Shown: piece by piece, positions 55,549 to 64,000 of the stretch | Layout: every line of letters starts with the position of its first letter | Position numbering within the stretch: position 1 is the stretch's first letter | Assembly: GCF_900156045.1 (NCBI RefSeq) | Contig: NZ_FTMX01000001.1 | Coordinates: forward strand, 868,001-932,000 | Direction: 5' to 3' | Length of the DNA stretch: 64,000 bases | Source: Peribacillus simplex | GTDB lineage: Bacteria > Bacillota > Bacilli > Bacillales > DSM-1321 | The notes under the pieces: generated by a model | What the model saw: only the letters and a program-made list of their open reading frames with translations | Told to the model about the DNA's origin: nothing | Database searches by the model: none | Program-made: the position numbers and the translations under genes

Positions 55549-56283
55549 ATGACCTTAATCTTTGCGCATCGAGGTTCTGCAGGAACACATCCGGAAAATA
55601 CGATGTCGGCGTTCAAAGAAGCTGCCCGTGTCGGAGCGGATGGAATTGAAACGGATGTCCAGCTCTCGAAAGATGGAGAAGTGGTCATCATTCACGATGA
55701 AAAGCTCGATCGGACCACGAATGCCTCGGGGTATGTAAAAGACCGGACCTTGATGGAGTTGAAAACACTTAATGCTTCCGCAACCCATAAGGGTAAATTG
55801 GGAAAAGAAAAGATTCCGACGCTTGAAGAACTATTTATTTGGCTTTACGATAATCAGCTTTTTTGCAATATTGAATTGAAAAATACGCTATTTCTGTATC
55901 CAGGCTTGGAAGAGAAAGTCATCCGGCTCATCCGTACTTACGAAATGGAGGAAAGGGTGATCCTTTCTTCCTTCAATCATTATAGTTTGGTCAATTGCCA
56001 CCAATTGGCACCTGAATTGGAAACAGCACCGCTTTATAGGGATGGTCTATACATGCCGTGGATATATGCCAAGGCAATAGGCGGAAGTGCAATTCACCCA
56101 AATATCCGGGCTGCCCCTGATGCGCTAATTCAAGCATCGGTGAGTATGGGTGTTCCTGTACGGCCATATACCATAAATGAAGAAGCCGATATGAAGCGGT
56201 TATTCAAACTGGGATGCAGCGGCATCATAACCGATTTTCCCGAGGCAGCCGTACGGATCAGAGAAGGATTGAAATCAAGATAA
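55549..56283 (+). CDS. yqiK: glycerophosphodiester phosphodiesterase YqiK
   Basis: 244 aa TIM-barrel of the GDPD family. Catalytic motifs: IFAHRGSAGTHPENTMSAF, GADGIETDVQLSKDGEVVIIHDE (Glu, Asp and His), and CNIELKN. No signal peptide, so cytosolic. It hydrolyses glycerophosphodiesters to glycerol-3-phosphate and alcohol. ATG with GAGAGGCGG upstream; single gene with its own terminator. Confidence 0.94.
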   Translation: MTLIFAHRGSAGTHPENTMSAFKEAARVGADGIETDVQLSKDGEVVIIHDEKLDRTTNASGYVKDRTLMELKTLNASATHKGKLGKEKIPTLEELFIWLYDNQLFCNIELKNTLFLYPGLEEKVIRLIRTYEMEERVILSSFNHYSLVNCHQLAPELETAPLYRDGLYMPWIYAKAIGGSAIHPNIRAAPDALIQASVSMGVPVRPYTINEEADMKRLFKLGCSGIITDFPEAAVRIREGLKSR

Positions 56284-56289
56284 AGAAAG

Positions 56290-56317
56290 AAGGTGCCATA
56301 TGATACATGGCACCTTT
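56290..56317. terminator. terminator between convergent yqiK and yqzF
   Basis: AAGGTGCCAT-ATGATAC-ATGGCACCTTT, flanked by A- and T-rich bases; usable on both strands. Confidence 0.85.
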
Positions 56318-56325
56318 AATTACGT

Positions 56326-56562
56326 TTAAAATTTATTGAACCTGCTTTGGACCTTATTTTGTTTTCGGTCTCGATGAAGGATGAAGCCGGCGATAAAGGC
56401 TATTCCGCCAATCGTAATGAGCAGCCCGATTAAGAATTGCAGCCAAAGGAATGGATAGGGAGGCTGTAAAATACCGAACACCATGTCCCTCATTATTTTT
56501 ATGCCATAGGCAGCAAAGGCACCGGGTATAAAAAGAATCAAAAAAGCGATTAAACGTTTCAT
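56326..56562 (-). CDS. yqzF: DUF2627 membrane protein YqzF
   Basis: 78 aa with two membrane helices (LIAFLILFIPGAFAAYGI and WLQFLIGLLITIGGIAFIAGFIL) joined by the conserved KIMRDMVFGILQPPYP, diagnostic for DUF2627. The tail is basic. Found at the same place, between yqiK and bkdR, in B. subtilis. ATG at 56562 with GGAAGGG upstream. Function unknown. Confidence 0.9.
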   Translation of the reverse strand: MKRLIAFLILFIPGAFAAYGIKIMRDMVFGILQPPYPFLWLQFLIGLLITIGGIAFIAGFILHRDRKQNKVQSRFNKF

Positions 56563-56766
56563 GCGGTCAAATCCCTTCCGAAAATTCCGTCTTTAAAAAA
56601 TGATAAAGGATATAAATTATTTGTCAAGTTTCGGGAATCTAGATAATGACTGGGAGTTGGTGGCTGTTTTTAAAGGGAACAGATATGGTAAAATGGTTCG
56701 AGTATGAAAAAAATTGCAGGGAATGATCTATTAAAAGGGATAATTATATTTTAAGGGGGATGGCTC

Positions 56767-58824
56767 ATGCAAAAGGTCATGATAGTAGGTGGAGGAGTGG
56801 GAGGGACAACCGTGTTGAAACTCCTATCGGAAAGTGAAGTATTCTCCATTGTTTGTATGGCTGATACGAATGAATCCGCTGAAGGGATGCTTGCTGCAAA
56901 GGAGCGAAGGATTCCTACGGTGACTGATTGGAGCATGGGATTGGAGCGGGATTTGGACATCATTTTTGATACGACCGGAGATCCATCTGTCCATAAAAAG
57001 ATAAAAAGGGACATGGGCGAACAAACGATTCTCATTCCTGGAAGTGTCGCCCTCATTATGACTAAGTTGTTTGAAGAGAAAAATCGTTTAATAAGTAAAT
57101 TGGAGAATACCTCGGCAAAAATGGACTTGATCCTTAATACGACCAGTGAAGGTATGGTGGTGATTGATCATGAAGGATTCATCATCATGTTCAATGATAG
57201 TGCGGAACGTGCATCTGACACAAAGCGCGAAGATGTGATAGGCAGGCATATTAAAGATTTCATCCCTTCAACTGGATTGCTGCGAGTGATGCAAACGAAC
57301 CAAAAAGAAGTAAATCGGGAAATCACCCTTAGCAATGGGATGGAACTAATAACGACAAGGATACCTCTTGTGAATGCCGATAAAGAAATCATAGGGGCTT
57401 TTTCCGTGTTCAGGAATAAAACGGAAGCTGTTCAATTGGCAGAGCAGATCACTGATTTAAAAGAGATACAGACGATGCTCCAGGCGATCATTCAATCCAG
57501 TGATGAAGCCATATCCGTTGTGGATGATCAAGGCAGGGGGCTTTTGATCAATCCGGCATATACAAGAATCACCGGCTTAACAAAGACCCAAGTGATCGGT
57601 AAGCCGGCTTCCATCGATATTTACGAAGGTGAAAGTATGCATATGAAAGTGCTTCAGACAAAAAAGCCTGTTCGGGGTGTCAATATGCGTGTCGGCCCGA
57701 AACATAAGGAAGTGATCGTGAATGTTGCTCCAATCATTGTGGATGGGTGCCTGAAAGGGAGCGTTGGCGTCATTCATGATGTATCGGAAATTCAAGCCTT
57801 GACCCACGAACTGAATCGGGCAAGACAGATTATCCGGACATTGCAGGCTAAATATTCTTTTGATGATATAATTGGGGCTTCCGAAGAGATGAAGCTTCCC
57901 ATTGAACAGGCAAAATTATCTGCAAGAACACCTGCTACTGTCTTATTAAGAGGGGAATCAGGGACTGGCAAAGAGTTATTTGCTCATGCCATACATAATG
58001 CGAGCGATAGGAAATTCAATAAATTCGTACGGGTAAATTGTGCGGCCATCTCGGATTCATTACTTGAAAGTGAACTGTTCGGTTATGATGAAGGGGCCTT
58101 CACTGGGGCAAGCAGGGGCGGAAAGGTCGGTTTTTTTGAAGAGGCAAATCAAGGGAGTATCTTTTTGGACGAAATTGGTGAATTGCCAGCCAACATCCAA
58201 GCAAAATTACTTCGGGTATTACAAGAAAAGGAAATCATCAGAGTGGGGGGGACGAAGCCGATCCCCATCAATGTACGGGTCATAGCCGCTACAAATATCG
58301 ATCTTGAACAGGCCATCACAAACGGATCATTCAGGGAAGACTTGTATTTCAGGCTGAACCGCATGCCTATTTTCATTGCACCCTTAAGAAAGAGAAAAGA
58401 AGATTTGAGAGAATTGGCGGAGCATTTGATTAATAAAATCAATCAGGAGTATGGACGGAGCATAGAGGGAATTACAGCAGCAGCTATACATAAAATGCAA
58501 ATTTACAATTGGCCGGGTAATGTGAGGGAACTGGAAAATATCTTAGGACGGGCGATCATTTTCATGAAATTGAACGAGACGGTCATTGATATTCATCATA
58601 TACCGGATTTTATCGAAGAGATTCCATTAAAACAGGAGAAATTAATAATGAAGCCTTCTGGCTACGTATCGGGGAAACCGCTCTCGGAGATAATAGACCA
58701 GTATGAAGCCGAAATCATTCAGCAAGCGTTCCTTACCCACAAGGGAAATAAAACACTTACGGCAAAATCGCTGGGGATTTCAGTTAGAAATCTATATTAC
58801 AAAATGGAAAAACTAAAACTGTGA
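56767..58824 (+). CDS. bkdR: sigma-54-dependent activator BkdR
   Basis: 685 aa. An N-terminal nucleotide-binding-like region ([15 protein letters not shown]), two PAS domains (about 115-225 and 235-345), and a sigma-54 AAA+ domain with Walker A GESGTGKE (about 395) and the sigma-contact GAFTGA loop (about 443). A Fis-type HTH lies at the C-terminus ([22 protein letters not shown]). It should activate the -24/-12 promoter at 59013. In B. subtilis BkdR answers to branched-chain amino acids. Confidence 0.95.
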   Translation: MQKVMIVGGGVGGTTVLKLLSESEVFSIVCMADTNESAEGMLAAKERRIPTVTDWSMGLERDLDIIFDTTGDPSVHKKIKRDMGEQTILIPGSVALIMTKLFEEKNRLISKLENTSAKMDLILNTTSEGMVVIDHEGFIIMFNDSAERASDTKREDVIGRHIKDFIPSTGLLRVMQTNQKEVNREITLSNGMELITTRIPLVNADKEIIGAFSVFRNKTEAVQLAEQITDLKEIQTMLQAIIQSSDEAISVVDDQGRGLLINPAYTRITGLTKTQVIGKPASIDIYEGESMHMKVLQTKKPVRGVNMRVGPKHKEVIVNVAPIIVDGCLKGSVGVIHDVSEIQALTHELNRARQIIRTLQAKYSFDDIIGASEEMKLPIEQAKLSARTPATVLLRGESGTGKELFAHAIHNASDRKFNKFVRVNCAAISDSLLESELFGYDEGAFTGASRGGKVGFFEEANQGSIFLDEIGELPANIQAKLLRVLQEKEIIRVGGTKPIPINVRVIAATNIDLEQAITNGSFREDLYFRLNRMPIFIAPLRKRKEDLRELAEHLINKINQEYGRSIEGITAAAIHKMQIYNWPGNVRELENILGRAIIFMKLNETVIDIHHIPDFIEEIPLKQEKLIMKPSGYVSGKPLSEIIDQYEAEIIQQAFLTHKGNKTLTAKSLGISVRNLYYKMEKLKL

Positions 58825-59192
58825 AAATTCTTGCACGCAAATAATTGCGTACTATGAAAAAAACTGCGCGGAATTTTCTGATTTATTTTAATTTAAGCGA
58901 GACTCCACTTCTAACATGAAATTTTTTTGAATTTGTTATAGGCTATAGTTGCCCATCATATTAACCAGCATCTCCTTTATTTGGATATAAAGGCTCGCAT
59001 AATGTATTTTATTGGCATGTTATTTGCATATTTAAAAATGCATGGATCTTTTCAAGGGAACCATTCCCCATGGGGAAAATATCATGCTAGTAGCGAATTT
59101 TATTTAAAATGAACGTAGTAACAAGTAAGAATGAGGAGTAATTCAGTGTCTCATATCTGACATGTATTAAAACATCTAGGGAGGATTCCTTT
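58825..59192. other. bkdR-bcd intergenic region; ptb absent
   Basis: In B. subtilis the phosphotransbutyrylase gene ptb lies here. This stretch has no open frame or ptb remnant. It holds the sigma-54 promoter and, presumably, BkdR enhancer sites upstream of it (58850-59000), in which I see no obvious inverted repeat. Confidence 0.6.
59013..59028 (+). promoter_or_regulatory. sigma-54 (-24/-12) promoter of bcd
   Basis: TGGCATGTTATTTGCA matches TGGCAC-N5-TTGCA, with GG and GC dinucleotides exactly 12 bp apart. It lies directly downstream of bkdR, whose product is a sigma-54 activator, and about 165 bases before bcd. Confidence 0.88.
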
Positions 59193-60290
59193 ATGGAAAT
59201 TTTTAAATATCTTGAGAAATATGATTACGAGCAATTGTTATTCTGTCAGGATAAACAATCGGGTTTGAAAGCGATTATTGCCATTCATGATACGACATTA
59301 GGGCCTGCGCTTGGAGGCACTAGGATGTGGACGTATGCATCTGAAGAAGATGCCATTGAAGATGCCTTAAGGCTTTCAAGAGGAATGACATATAAGAACG
59401 CAGCTGCCGGCTTGAATTTAGGCGGGGGAAAAACCGTCATCATCGGCGATCCCCGTAAGGATAAAAATGAAGAAATGTTCCGTGCATTCGGAAGGTATAT
59501 CCAAGGGCTGAATGGGCGTTATATAACAGCGGAAGATGTAGGTACAACGGTTGAGGATATGGACCTCATTCATGAGGAGACGGATTTTGTCACTGGGATT
59601 TCCCCTGCATTCGGTTCTTCGGGTAATCCTTCCCCTGTAACTGCTTATGGGGTATATCGCGGTATGAAAGCTGCTGCAAAAGAGGCATTCGGAACTGATT
59701 CCTTAGAAGGCAAGGTGGTTGCTGTCCAGGGCGTCGGGAACGTTTCTTATAACTTATGCCGTCACCTTCATGAGGAGGGCGCCAAGCTTATCGTTACGGA
59801 TATCAATAAAGAAAGCGTGGCCCGTGCGGTTGAATCCTTTGGGGCGACTGCAGTTGATCCTGATGAAATTTATGGAGTCGACTGTGATATCTATGCACCT
59901 TGTGCATTAGGGGCTGTCATAAATGATCATACAATCAATCAAATCAAGGCGAAGGTCATTGCAGGTGCGGCCAATAATCAATTAAAGGAACCTGTTCATG
60001 GAGATCAAATTCATGAAAAAGGCATTATATATGCTCCAGACTATGTAATTAATGCAGGTGGAGTCATAAACGTGGCGGATGAGCTTTTAGGGTATAATCG
60101 GGAAAGAGCCCTTAAGAAAGTGGAAACGGTTTATGATACAATTGAAAGAGTCATCGAGATTGCAAAACGTGATCAAATCCCAACTTATAAAGCAGCGGAT
60201 AGGATGGCAGAGGAGCGAATTGCTCGCATGAGGAATTCAAGGAGCCAATTCTTGCAAAATGAAAAACATATCTTGAATGGAAGAAAATGA
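59193..60290 (+). CDS. bcd: leucine (branched-chain amino acid) dehydrogenase
   Basis: 365 aa of the Glu/Leu/Phe/Val dehydrogenase family. The substrate site [20 protein letters not shown] carries Lys68 and catalytic Lys80; the Rossmann motif is [13 protein letters not shown]. It oxidatively deaminates leucine, valine and isoleucine to keto acids with NAD, feeding the dehydrogenase complex encoded next. First gene after the sigma-54 promoter; a hairpin follows it. Confidence 0.96.
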   Translation: MEIFKYLEKYDYEQLLFCQDKQSGLKAIIAIHDTTLGPALGGTRMWTYASEEDAIEDALRLSRGMTYKNAAAGLNLGGGKTVIIGDPRKDKNEEMFRAFGRYIQGLNGRYITAEDVGTTVEDMDLIHEETDFVTGISPAFGSSGNPSPVTAYGVYRGMKAAAKEAFGTDSLEGKVVAVQGVGNVSYNLCRHLHEEGAKLIVTDINKESVARAVESFGATAVDPDEIYGVDCDIYAPCALGAVINDHTINQIKAKVIAGAANNQLKEPVHGDQIHEKGIIYAPDYVINAGGVINVADELLGYNRERALKKVETVYDTIERVIEIAKRDQIPTYKAADRMAEERIARMRNSRSQFLQNEKHILNGRK

Positions 60291-60310
60291 ATGTAATTTA
60301 CAAGATATAG

Positions 60311-60346
60311 ATTCCTGTGTTTTTTTTAATAAACACAGGAATTTTC
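60311..60346 (+). terminator. terminator between bcd and lpdV
   Basis: ATTCCTGTGTTT pairs with AAACACAGGAAT around a T-rich loop, then TTTTC. In B. subtilis buk lies here; no buk frame is present. Confidence 0.85.
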
Positions 60347-60421
60347 AACATGGATAACGTAATAAACATATGGCAAGTAAAAATGGTGACAAATAGTATG
60401 TATTCGTGAGGAGGAGCGGTT

Positions 60422-61843
60422 TTGGCTGAAGAATTTGACCTCGTTATCCTCGGAGGAGGAACAGGCGGGTATGTGGCGGCAATAAGGGCTGCTCAATTAG
60501 GATTGAAAACGGCTGTCGTGGAGAAAGGCAAGCTCGGCGGAACGTGTCTACATAAAGGGTGTATCCCTTCGAAAGCACTTTTAAGGAGTGCGGAAGTTTA
60601 TCAGACTGCAGTGAAAAGTGAGGAATTCGGTATTGTTACCGGGGATGTAAAGGTAGACTTCCTTAAGGTGCAGGAAAGAAAGAATAAAGTGGTCGATCAA
60701 CTCTATAAAGGTGTTCAGCATTTGATGAAACAAGGAAAGATAACGGTTTATGAAGGGTTAGGGCGTATACTTGGTCCTTCCATATTTTCACCGATGCCTG
60801 GGACAATTTCCGTGGAAATGAATAATGGCAGTGAAAATGAAATGCTCATTCCTCAGAACGTCATCATTGCCACCGGTTCGCGTCCGAAGACACTGCCCGG
60901 TTTAACGATTGATGGAGAATTTGTGCTTACATCGGATGAAGCTCTAAAGCTTGAGAGCCTGCCAAAATCAATGATTATTGTAGGCGGTGGAGTTATCGGC
61001 ATTGAATGGGCTTCGATGCTCAATGATTTTGGTGTGGAAGTGACAGTAGTTGAATATGCAGATAGAATCATCCCGACTGAGGACCATGATATTTCCAGTG
61101 AAATGCTTCGTCTCCTAACGAAAAAAGGCGTCAAATTCGTTACAGGTGCCAAGGTATTGCCTGAAACCCTGAAAACGGATGTTTCAGTTTCCATTTCTGC
61201 AGAAGTCAAAGGTTCGGTAGAGGAATTCACAGCTGAAAAAATGCTGGTTTCCGTAGGCAGATCAGCAAATGTTGAAGGGATCGGCCTTGAAAATACGGAA
61301 ATTGTGAAAGATAAAGGTTTTATTGAAACCAATGACTTCTTCCAAACGAAGGAATCACATATCTATGCAATCGGTGATTGTATTGGCGGTCTGCAATTGG
61401 CTCACGTTGCCTCCCATGAAGGTATTACGGCAGTTGAACATATCGCAGGCCAAAAACCGGAACGGCTGGATTATTCGCTCATTTCAAAATGTGTGTATTC
61501 AAGCCCTGAAGCTGCAAGTGTCGGGTTGACGGAAGAACAGGCAAACAAGGAAGGTTATGACCTTAAAATTGGGAAATTCCCATTCCGTGCAGTTGGTAAG
61601 GCCCTTGTTTTCGGGGAAGCGGATGGCTTTGTCAAAATCATCGCAGATAAGAGAACGGATGATATACTGGGCGTTCATATGATCGGACCACATGTTACGG
61701 ATATGATTTCAGAAGCGGGACTTGCAAAAGTGCTTGATGCGACACCTTGGGAAATAGGCAAGACAATTCATCCGCACCCAAGTCTATCTGAAGCAATCGG
61801 AGAGGCGGCCCTTGCTGTCGATGGACGTGCCATTCATTCATAA
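60422..61843 (+). CDS. lpdV: dihydrolipoyl dehydrogenase (E3) of branched-chain complex
   Basis: 473 aa from TTG with GAGGAGGAG upstream. FAD-binding ILGGGTGGYVAAIRAAQLG, redox disulfide GGTCLHKGCIPS (C42, C47), NAD-binding IVGGGVIGIEWA, and the interface His in IHPHPSLSEAIGEAA. It reoxidises the lipoyl arm of BkdB. It starts 76 bases beyond the terminator after bcd, so it may need readthrough or its own promoter. Confidence 0.96.
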   Translation: MAEEFDLVILGGGTGGYVAAIRAAQLGLKTAVVEKGKLGGTCLHKGCIPSKALLRSAEVYQTAVKSEEFGIVTGDVKVDFLKVQERKNKVVDQLYKGVQHLMKQGKITVYEGLGRILGPSIFSPMPGTISVEMNNGSENEMLIPQNVIIATGSRPKTLPGLTIDGEFVLTSDEALKLESLPKSMIIVGGGVIGIEWASMLNDFGVEVTVVEYADRIIPTEDHDISSEMLRLLTKKGVKFVTGAKVLPETLKTDVSVSISAEVKGSVEEFTAEKMLVSVGRSANVEGIGLENTEIVKDKGFIETNDFFQTKESHIYAIGDCIGGLQLAHVASHEGITAVEHIAGQKPERLDYSLISKCVYSSPEAASVGLTEEQANKEGYDLKIGKFPFRAVGKALVFGEADGFVKIIADKRTDDILGVHMIGPHVTDMISEAGLAKVLDATPWEIGKTIHPHPSLSEAIGEAALAVDGRAIHS

Positions 61844-61864
61844 AGAATAAGGTCAGGAGGTTTT

Positions 61865-62863
61865 ATGATGGTAGAAAAACGTCATGAACAATTAGGCTTA
61901 AATGAGGAAACGGTTTTAGATATGTACCGGACAATGCTTTTGTCCCGCAGAATTGATGAGCGCATGTGGCTTTTAAACCGATCCGGGAAAATTCCCTTCG
62001 TGATTTCCTGCCAGGGGCAAGAAGCTGCACAGGTTGGGGCTGCGTTTGCGCTTGATCGGCAAAAGGATTATGTACTGCCTTATTATCGGGATGTCGGTGT
62101 AGTGCTTACCTTTGGAATGACCGCAAAAGACTTGATGCTTTCAGGTTTCGCGAAAGAGGAAGATCCCAATTCCGGCGGGCGCCAAATGCCTGGTCATTTT
62201 GGTCAAAAGAAAAATAGGATCGTCACTGGTTCATCGCCTGTAACGACACAGGTCCCGCATGCTGTCGGGATTGCCCTTGCAGGGAAGCTGGAAGGTAAGG
62301 ATTTGGTAACATTCGTAACGTTTGGGGAAGGTTCATCCAATCAGGGCGATTTTCATGAAGGGGCCAACTTTGCAGGTGTGCACAAGCTACCGGTCATTTT
62401 CATGTGTGAAAATAATAAATATGCGATTTCAGTTCCTATTGAGAAACAGCTATCTTGTGAAAATGTTTCCGACAGGGCAATTGGCTATGGGATGCCTGGA
62501 ATAACGGTGGATGGCAATGATCCATTGGAAGTGTATGCAGCGGTGAAAGAAGCGGCTGACCGTGCACGTAGAGGTGAAGGCCCAACTCTTGTAGAAACCG
62601 TTTCATACAGGCTCACACCTCATTCAAGTGATGATGATGACCGAAGCTACCGGACTGCGGACGAAGTGGCCGAAGCCAAAACGAAGGATTCCATAATGAC
62701 ATTTGGAGCGTATTTAAAAGAAGCGGGAATCATGGATGATGACCTTGAGAAACAAATGAATGATGAAGTCATGAAGATAGTAAACGAAGCAACCGATTAT
62801 GCTGAGAATGCTCCATATCCGAAGGCTGAAAGTGCTATGAATCATGTGTATGCACAAAAGTAA
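61865..62863 (+). CDS. bkdAA: branched-chain keto acid dehydrogenase E1 alpha
   Basis: 332 aa. TPP-dependent E1 alpha: ISCQGQEAAQVGAAFAL, the phosphorylation-loop region TPHSSDDDDRSYR, and the TPP motif GEGSSNQGDFHEGANFAG...CENN. With BkdAB it decarboxylates 2-oxo acids from Leu, Ile and Val, giving primers for the branched fatty acids typical of bacilli. ATG with CAGGAGG upstream, 21 bases after lpdV. Confidence 0.96.
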   Translation: MMVEKRHEQLGLNEETVLDMYRTMLLSRRIDERMWLLNRSGKIPFVISCQGQEAAQVGAAFALDRQKDYVLPYYRDVGVVLTFGMTAKDLMLSGFAKEEDPNSGGRQMPGHFGQKKNRIVTGSSPVTTQVPHAVGIALAGKLEGKDLVTFVTFGEGSSNQGDFHEGANFAGVHKLPVIFMCENNKYAISVPIEKQLSCENVSDRAIGYGMPGITVDGNDPLEVYAAVKEAADRARRGEGPTLVETVSYRLTPHSSDDDDRSYRTADEVAEAKTKDSIMTFGAYLKEAGIMDDDLEKQMNDEVMKIVNEATDYAENAPYPKAESAMNHVYAQK

Positions 62864-62875
62864 GGGGGTAATAGA

Positions 62876-63859
62876 ATGCCAGTGATTTCTTATATAGATG
62901 CCGTGACAATGGCAATGAGGGAAGAGATGGAACGTGATTCCCGTGTATTCGTATTGGGAGAGGATGTAGGAAAAAAAGGTGGGGTCTTTAAAGCCACTAA
63001 TGGTTTATACGACCAATTCGGTGAAGCCAGGGTCATCGATACCCCGCTCGCTGAATCTGCAATTGCAGGAGTGGGAATTGGAGCCGCCATGTATGGACTT
63101 CGGCCGATAGCTGAGATGCAATTTGCTGATTTCATCATGCCTGCCATTAACCAAATCGTTTCAGAGGCAGCCAAAATTAGATACCGTTCTAATAACGACT
63201 GGAGCTGTCCTATGGTTATCCGTGCTCCGTATGGAGGAGGAATCCATGGAGCACTTTATCATTCACAATCGGTTGAAGCAATCTTTGCCAATCAGCCGGG
63301 CTTGAAAATTGTAATGCCTTCCACTCCTTATGATGTAAAGGGTTTGCTTAAAGCTGCCATTCGCGACGAAGACCCAGTGCTTTTCTTTGAACATAAACGC
63401 GCATACCGCTTGATCAAGGGTGAGGTCCCGACTGAAGATTATGTACTTCCCATCGGTAAGGCGGAAGTGAAAAGGGAAGGGGAAGACATTACTGTCATCA
63501 CCTATGGCCTTTGTGTGCATTTTGCCCTTCAGGCAGCAGAAAAATTAGCTGCAGATGGAATTTCTGCACATGTTCTTGACTTGCGTACGGTCTACCCTTT
63601 AGATAAGGATGCTATCATAGAAGCAGCTTCTAAAACGGGGAAAGTATTGCTGGTTACGGAAGATAATAAAGAAGGAAGCATCATGAGTGAGGTCGCAGCC
63701 ATCATTGCCGAGCATTGCCTTTTTGATTTGGATGCCCCTGTAAAACGTTTGGCCGGACCTGATGTACCTGCCATGCCATATGCGCCTACGATGGAAAAGC
63801 AATTTATGGTGAACCCTGATAAAGTGGAAAAAGCAATGAGGGAATTGGCCGAGTATTAA
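62876..63859 (+). CDS. bkdAB: branched-chain keto acid dehydrogenase E1 beta
   Basis: 327 aa transketolase-type beta subunit: VFVLGEDVGKKGGVFKAT, RVIDTPLAESAIAGVGIGAA, VIRAPYGGGIHGALYHSQS and the C-terminal domain with LLVTEDNKEGSIMSEV. It forms the alpha2-beta2 E1 with BkdAA. It begins 12 bases after bkdAA and is followed by bkdB 26 bases later. Confidence 0.96.
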   Translation: MPVISYIDAVTMAMREEMERDSRVFVLGEDVGKKGGVFKATNGLYDQFGEARVIDTPLAESAIAGVGIGAAMYGLRPIAEMQFADFIMPAINQIVSEAAKIRYRSNNDWSCPMVIRAPYGGGIHGALYHSQSVEAIFANQPGLKIVMPSTPYDVKGLLKAAIRDEDPVLFFEHKRAYRLIKGEVPTEDYVLPIGKAEVKREGEDITVITYGLCVHFALQAAEKLAADGISAHVLDLRTVYPLDKDAIIEAASKTGKVLLVTEDNKEGSIMSEVAAIIAEHCLFDLDAPVKRLAGPDVPAMPYAPTMEKQFMVNPDKVEKAMRELAEY

Positions 63860-63885
63860 TGACTGTTAAGAAGGAGGAAAGAATT

Positions 63886-64000
63886 ATGGCTATGGAATTA
63901 ATGAAGATGCCTCAACTAGGCGAAAGTGTCACAGAGGGAACCATCAGTAAATGGCTTGTGAAGCCTGGGGATCATGTCACGAAATACGACCCGCTAGCTG
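63886..64000 (+). CDS. bkdB: dihydrolipoyl acyltransferase (E2) BkdB, 5' part
   Basis: The first 38 codons are present, cut by the window end. ATG with AAGGAGG upstream; LMKMPQLGESVTEGTISKW is the start of a lipoyl domain. It is the core of the branched-chain complex. The lipoyl lysine lies beyond the window. Confidence 0.92.
   Translation, partial: MAMELMKMPQLGESVTEGTISKWLVKPGDHVTKYDPLA

Overview
The window reads as a chromosome segment of an endospore-forming member of the Bacillaceae. The evidence is a complete spoIIIA operon, spoIVB, spo0A and spore photoproduct lyase, and a gene order (comG - yqzE - yqhG/yqhH - gcv - yqhL - lipM - yqhO/P/Q/R - aroQ - yqhT - efp - spoIIIA - accBC - yqhY - nusB - folD - xseAB - ispA - dxs - yqxC - ahrC - recN - spoIVB - spo0A - yqiK - bkd) that closely follows Bacillus subtilis. 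A class II (B12-dependent) ribonucleotide reductase and a common Bacillaceae intergenic repeat point away from B. subtilis itself, perhaps to Peribacillus or a relative; the genus is a guess.

Region 1 (1-11448) is AT-rich foreign DNA. I read it as most of a Tn7-like transposon whose far end lies left of the window. It has a DDE transposase (TnsB-like), a TnsC/TniB-like AAA+ ATPase, one complete TniQ protein, and a second, divergent TniQ/TnsD-like protein cut by the window edge. No TnsA nuclease is visible. Cargo includes an intact KAP-family P-loop NTPase, a candidate phage-exclusion protein, and two decayed genes. The right end is placed at 11448: a TGT...ACA-type terminus, four imperfect repeats of about 20 bp behind it, and then host comGA coding sequence resuming in mid-gene.

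Region 2 (11449-15110) is the rest of the comG competence pseudopilus operon. comGA keeps only about its last 109 codons; comGB to comGG and yqzE are intact. The insertion should abolish ComGA and separate the operon from its own promoter.

Region 3 (15120-33816) is core metabolism: yqhG/yqhH, the glycine cleavage operon behind a tandem glycine riboswitch and terminator, lipM, a class II RNR with two NrdR boxes over its promoter, splB, the yqhO-yqhR group, aroQ, yqhT and efp.

Region 4 (33817-56562) has a 130-bp structured intergenic repeat, the spoIIIAA-AH operon (spoIIIAD probably starts at ATT), acetyl-CoA carboxylase accBC, and the nusB to recN cluster for one-carbon, isoprenoid and DNA-repair functions. 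It ends with spoIVB and spo0A, which has 0A boxes upstream, then yqiK and yqzF.

Region 5 (56767-64000) is the branched-chain keto acid dehydrogenase locus: bkdR, a sigma-54 promoter, bcd, a terminator, then lpdV, bkdAA, bkdAB and the start of bkdB. The ptb and buk genes found here in B. subtilis are absent.
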